This document shows positions 58,493 to 64,000 of a DNA stretch of 64,000 bases, piece by piece. Numbering within the stretch: position 1 is the first letter of the stretch; the number at the start of each line of letters is the position of its first letter. Origin of the DNA: Lagopus muta (lineage: Eukaryota > Chordata > Aves > Galliformes > Phasianidae); assembly GCF_023343835.1 (NCBI RefSeq), contig NC_064433.1:137729957-137793956 (forward strand), written 5' to 3'. The position numbers and the translations under genes are program-made. The notes under the pieces were generated by a model. The model saw only the letters and a list, made by a program, of their open reading frames with translations, did not search any database and had not been told where the DNA came from.

Positions 58493-61400
58493 GAGATCAT
58501 TTTTTAATCATGAAATACCCAGATAAGGCAGATAACACCATGCCTCTAAAGTGTCAATCAGGGTTTCTTCAATTTAATCTATAGTCTCCTGACTCAGTGA
58601 GAAGCATTAGAGAACAGATACCACAGTGTAATTTCTGTAGCACCTTCAGAATAATTCAATCTAAGCCAATTAAGCTACGAAAGATGCAAAACCCACCAAT
58701 AATGGAAAACAGATACTTTCCTCTTTTTGAGGCTGTGAAAGATATGAGAATAATTAGTCAGTAGCTCCTTGTCAGCAAACACTGACCAGAAGTTGGATTA
58801 CTGCTTAGGTGCCTGACAAAAAGAGAAAGCTGCGTAAAACAGGATGGCTGGATACACAAAAATCTGTGGTATATGACTGCCACCCAGAGGAGCTCACAGG
58901 AAAGAGACACAGCCTTGAATGGGGTTCTGTCCTAGTGAGAGATGGTTTGAGGCTGTGAGACTCAGGTGGATCCATCAGGCAGATCAGCTCTTCTCCTTTG
59001 ATACCACTCACACTGACGATGCTGATATTCTCTGCTCCTTCCTCAAATCCAATTGTACCCAGTGACAGGCAGTGCTCAAAGAAAATTTTGCAACCAAAGG
59101 TTTGTACCTTACATAGCTTTGGAAAGTCTTGCTTTTTCTGGGCACTGTCCTTTTTCATTTTTTTTCTGTGGTAAAAAGTTTTGGCTGAGTACAACTTACA
59201 GTTGAGGGACATGTGTAAATTTAATACTTGGAATATTTTAATATTTAGAATATCCTAAAGGATTGTCTTTGCATGAGCTTTACAAGGCTGCATGTGTTCT
59301 TGTTATACTCCCAACTTCTGTACCCATATCAAACAGACAAGAAATCTGAGTCGCAGATTCGTACTTGCATGCAAATCTCATTAACAGTGCTGCATACAGC
59401 TGGCAGCAGCACTTCTGGACAACACTGACTTCTCTGTTCGCTGCCATCCTATACAAGCCTTTGGTATTCTTTTATTTTTTTTTCCCCTAAGTTCTGATTT
59501 TAGCATCAGAGCACACTTCAGACTCCCCTCCTGCCCTACCGTCCCTCCCCATTACTGCTCCTTACACCCACTTGTTCAGCAGTTCTGCAGTCTTTCAGGC
59601 TTTGCTTGGCAGTTGATCAAACTGTTCCAACAAAATCAAGGGTTCTCAAAAGCACCAAAGCTTTTCATATTCTGTGAACTAGCCACAAGCTATTCTTGTT
59701 GTATCAGTTAAAAGTCAGTAACTGTGTCAAATGAGAGAAGATCAAGAAGACATTCAGTGTGATGCCAGTGTCTGTGCTCGCTCACTCACTCAACTCAGTA
59801 TTTACTTTAACTGTGTGCAGTGATCTCTGACACAAACCTCAGTGAGAATTATTTTTGTTGGCCTATCAAAACATTTAAAAATGTTCCAGCTGAACTCCAG
59901 TGGAAGTTGTCACATGCTTTCTTTAAGAGCAACAAAATTTATGGGTACATTTTGCCATTCTACTTACTCTTGAAATATTTCAAGGAATAAAAATATGATT
60001 TTCCAGGCAAGAATCTAAGTTGCTTTCCCCCTGTCTGAACTCTAATAATTACTGTCATCATTTAGGTTAACTTTCTTTCCTGCTTTCTCTATGACTCAGT
60101 TTACTTCTTGCTCCTTGAACTTTCTCAGGTGTGACCCACACCTGAAAGAAAATGGACATCTCTTCAGCATCTCTTGAAAATGCTTTCTCAGCTGTTCTCA
60201 GCTGCTCTTTCTGTGGCACAAGGCTTCTTCTGTGGTTAAACTAAAGATGTTCTCCAGCTGGCTAGGAATTTGCTTGAGTGATAAATTACTTTACTATCAC
60301 TTTTTTAGCAGCTACTTTAAACTTCCTCTTTGGAAATCCCACATTCATGATGGTTCTTCCTGCTCTGTCTCCCTCAAAACATATATGGTTACATATTTGT
60401 TTTTGCTATTGCTCCTGTTGGAAGTAGGTTTGAGAATTCTGTATGAAATTTGGCTTTATCCCCTTCCTTAATAAAATCCAAACTTTAAGGCAATTTACAT
60501 TTCCTTTTTGGAAAGCCAACACCACGTGGCTGGCTCTTTTCAATGACTAATCTGAATTATGATGACCTCTCACTGAAAACATAAATCTACAGTCTGAAGT
60601 AGGAGGTTAGCTGAGCTAATAGAACCAAACAATTAACTACCACCAACAGGAGATAAAAATAAACCACAAAACCAAACCCCAAACCACTTTCTGCTCTTAG
60701 CCAGGAAGACCAGAAAGTGACTTACAGAGATTACCATATTACTGTGGTTCCCTGGGAACAATTACATGCATATACAAGATTGCATGCAGTCAATACTGCT
60801 ACAGAGAAAATGTAGGCAGAGACAGATTGTTAAATACATTAAGCATCATTAAACTCTTCTGTTGAAGAAGTGTCACAGAACCGTCAATTAAAATAGCTGG
60901 CTTGGTCTGAGATCCCCAGCAAACACAATTTAAATTAAATGGAAGAATAATTTGAAGAATCCTGAGAGGTAAATTACAAAATGTAGGTAATGTTGCTCCC
61001 CAGGCATATGCAGTCTCAGGCCCACAGAATGCAGTCATCAGGATGGGGTGTTTGTGTTACAGGCAGTAAGAAGAACACACACTAAGCAGAAGCAGACTGC
61101 AGGTGTAGTCATGTGTGACCGGTTTCCAAAACAACTGCATGTTGATTCAAAATTGTTATAGCCACTGTGTAGTCTTTAGACACAGGGAACATGACTCTGT
61201 TGGCATAGACAACAGTTACAAGTTGAGATGATTCCAACTGGTATTTGGCTATTGCTGAGGCACTGGGTGGCTCTTCTTTCAGAGAAGCGTGGATTTTATA
61301 GGTGTTCTCTGATCTTACATTAATGTCTCAGTTGGGAAACTTCACTGACTTCATAGGAAGCTTATATGATTCAGATGAAAATAACATCCGGTAATCCTTT

Positions 61401-62880
61401 AAGGAACCAGAATAAAGACATACAGTAACAGCAGTTGTACAAGTGTAAAATCAAACACTGTGAAGCTATAGAGCATGTTTTCTTCCATGATTAAATGCCT
61501 GAGATTGTTATAATAATCTCTTTACAAGCAAAAATATGCATCTGGCAACAGATGTTGAAAAAGTTATGTCAGCTGAAATACAACCATGTGAAAACCTTTT
61601 GAACTCATCTCTGAAAACAAAGTATGAGCACACCCCACCACACAGTGGTACTGGAATATTCGCTTTACTGCACTCTTTCCAGAGATATAAATTCATCGGG
61701 TAATCAGCTAGTTTGTGTTCATTTCAGATATCTACTGTACTGAGTCCACTATATACCTCAACATAGAAAACTTTGCCAGAGAAATTCAGTTCCACTTGGG
61801 CAAATGGACAAATGCTTCCACTGACAATTTCCAAGTATGAAAATCGAATGGCTTCAAATGTCACTTAAAAGTTTGGCCTGCCAATTGAGAGACTGTGGAA
61901 AACTTTCAATACTTACTATAACTCACTCAATATTATTTAGCCTTCTGACATCTTGTTCTTTCCAAGAATAGGAGCTTTGTTCATTTGTTCTCTTTATGAA
62001 ACATAGATGCTTTTCTCTGATTATTTTTCTCCGAGAAAGGGTAAATAAATAAAAATACACTACTAGCACTGCAGAATTGACACAAACACTGGGACAATGA
62101 CCTGATTTTCAGAAATATTTCTGAACTACAAGTCACCTTGAAGAGTATCAGATCTGGAACTGAACAATATTTTTGCTTATCTTGTTACAGTCTTTCAATT
62201 TCCCCTTTTCAAGAATTATTAGACAATTTCAAGCAATATATTAGTCTTTTCCAGACTGCATTCTTTCCTCAAACATTGCCTTTCATCCTTCTTGTCAACT
62301 TGATGGCCCTTTGCAGGATATATAATTTAGCTTTGCTTTCCTTAGTGTCCTGAATTCATGGTCTTTCCAACTCGGGCATGAGCAGGTGCTGTCAGTGAGG
62401 TACATTCCAACAGCAGCTACTAGGCAGAAATACTGAGCAAAACTACAGAGAAAGTAATTAAAACCAAATACCAAACATTTACAAGAGACAGTACCAAGGA
62501 AACAATTAGAAGTTTAAAAAGACCAAGCCTTGATTAAAAAAAAAAAAAAAAAAAGTCTTCATGCTGTTAAAATAGGTTCAATATGAAAAGTACAGATATT
62601 TGACTTCCAACTTGCTGCACTAAAGGAATGGACCTGCTGCCATGTGCTATTTTGTAAAGGAAACCCAGAACTATTTAGAACTATTAACTATCAGAACTAT
62701 TAACTACAGAACTGTTAACTATCTGCCCAATGACAGCCTGACTTTCTCTCCAGTAGGGACCTTTGCATTGTTTTAACTAATTAATACCACAAATATTTTT
62801 TCTCTATCTTTTGCTACCTAAGACAGAAGGAAAAGCCTTGAAGGCCCTCCCAGTCTGGGTGGCCTTAATATTGATAATAA

Positions 62881-62901
62881 TAAAATAAAATAAAATAAAA
62901 A
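62881..62901. repeat. (TAAAA)n simple repeat
   Basis: Four TAAAA units directly after a TAATAATAA stretch. Probably derived from an A-rich tail. Confidence 0.8.
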
Positions 62902-64000
62902 CACAGAAATTCAGTCAACTGGACACAGTTAGCTTTTCAATATCCATAGTAAATAAAAAAGCCCAACCATCTGCAGATAGCAAAAGTATGGGTGACTTTC
63001 TAGACTGTACAACACGGCTACAAGAGAGAAAAGCCCAGTCACTGCGGCTTTGAACTGGGAGGATACAGAGTTGCTGCCATCACTGCCCATCTGTCTAAGA
63101 CATCTGCCTGACTTCCAGACCTGAAAGGGATGAAGCAAAGCCAGGGTGCGCATTTCTGCAACCCATGCAGGGATGATAAACCTCAGAGAGAAACAGAGAA
63201 GTAATTTGTGTACGTATAATAGAACATGCACATTCTCTGAATTAGGCAGGAAAAAAGTGCCAACAAACGTAAATGGTCACGAATGAGAGAATTAACATTC
63301 TTGAAAAAAAGTCAGAGGAATTTTATTCTGCCCTATGCAGACTTTGTTTAAAACAGCAATTAAATGCTTAACCTGCTTTTTCTTTACATGCTAATGGCTA
63401 GCATTTCTTACCTTCACAGCTGCTTGAAATTGTTCTCAAAATCTAGATAGATAAAAGAGAAAATACATCTTCTGCCTGATTCTGAGTGACCCAGTAAAAA
63501 GTAGGCAAGCACTGAGGAGTGTAATCAGTTTAAATGGATCTCACACTTCAGTGAGGTTAGAAAGAACAGTCAGTTATAATGCAGACAGACAAATAAAAAG
63601 TGCAAGAGGAGACAAATGAAGATGTTTCAAGCTAATCTATTAAATGGAGAAGAGTAAGGTATTATTTATTACTTCATTATTTTAGTAACACTATGTTATT
63701 CTAGAATTTCTGCACCTTCTGTTCTGCAGATACTAGATGCTTGACTTTATATAGCTTAAAATAACAGTTTGATGCTCAGTGTAATAATAAAGGCTTTATA
63801 GGATAAGAACCATCTGCTGCAATTACACTCACTTTCTCAGATTTTCTGAAAGGGATGAAAAACCTTAGACTTCATCGATTACACGCCCTTGATAAAGTAT
63901 GAGTCATCTCAAAGGCGTTTGGCATGCAAATGCAATTCTCATGGAAACAGTCTAATGAGAGAACACATTGAAAATGGTCATCCAAATGGTCTTATTGATA

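Larger units (their letters stand above)
49185..64000. other. COL4A1: Probable part of COL4A1 intron 2
   Basis: About 14.8 kb upstream of exon 3 in which I could not find the exon 2 signature (GGC.GSGCGKCDC) or a signal-peptide exon. It holds two CR1 pieces (51039-51380 minus; 58378-58492 plus), a purine tract (57669-57747), an A-run (62538-62554), a (TAAAA)n (62881-62901) and an unexplained frame at 49666-50046. Plus-strand frames near 50795 and 56148 and minus-strand frames near 50277, 51662 and 58805 show no domain I know. Confidence 0.65.

Noticed and set aside
58805..59212. 135-residue minus-strand open frame
   Set aside because: No recognisable family, no splice signals of quality and no neighbouring coding sequence. 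Likely chance.
63001..63060. Possible exon 2 candidate with CCCAGTCACTGCGGC
   Set aside because: The translation gives no GSGCGKCDC-like cysteine pattern and lacks proper splice flanks.

Overview
The window looks like avian genomic DNA, probably from a galliform such as chicken, turkey or quail. It carries many CR1 LINE fragments and a degraded LTR of alpharetrovirus (EAV/ALV) type. It also holds most of a large, intron-rich vertebrate gene on the minus strand. Nothing suggests bacteria: there are no operons or CRISPR arrays, and nearly all long open frames are chance frames or shadows of small exons.

The gene is COL4A1, the alpha-1 chain of type IV (basement-membrane) collagen. I could place 50 coding exons, running from 49184 down to the stop codon at 2921-2923. 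They correspond to exons 3-52 of the 52-exon vertebrate gene. Their lengths and phases join into one unbroken frame of 4,896 nt (1,631 residues plus stop). All introns found begin GT and end AG, except intron 38 (20096-20194), which uses a GC donor. The chain consists of the end of the 7S region (exons 3-6, with a CNGT glycosylation sequon), a long Gly-X-Y domain with many natural interruptions, and an NC1 domain with all twelve cysteines and both sulfilimine-bond residues. Exon 1 (signal peptide) and exon 2 (cysteine-rich 7S start) were not recognised and probably lie beyond base 64000, so 49185-64000 is read as part of intron 2. The 3' UTR occupies about 1579-2920 and has two miR-29 seed matches. 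Bases 1-1578 are intergenic, with nothing recognised.

The introns hold CR1 fragments on both strands (9355-9660, 10276-10400, 11251-11788, 24600-24690, 33885-34400, 46868-46985, 51039-51380, 58378-58492). They also hold an LTR with a primer-binding-like site (24927-25193 plus leader), a broken SGNH/GDSL-esterase-like mobile-element ORF (about 6190-7430), and simple repeats. One unexplained open frame with two splice-acceptor-like sites lies just upstream of exon 3 (49666-50046).

I found no new biological system. The points most worth checking are the GC-AG intron, the miR-29 sites, a new NVS sequon in NC1, an RGD triplet in exon 45, the SGNH-like remnant and the unexplained frame.
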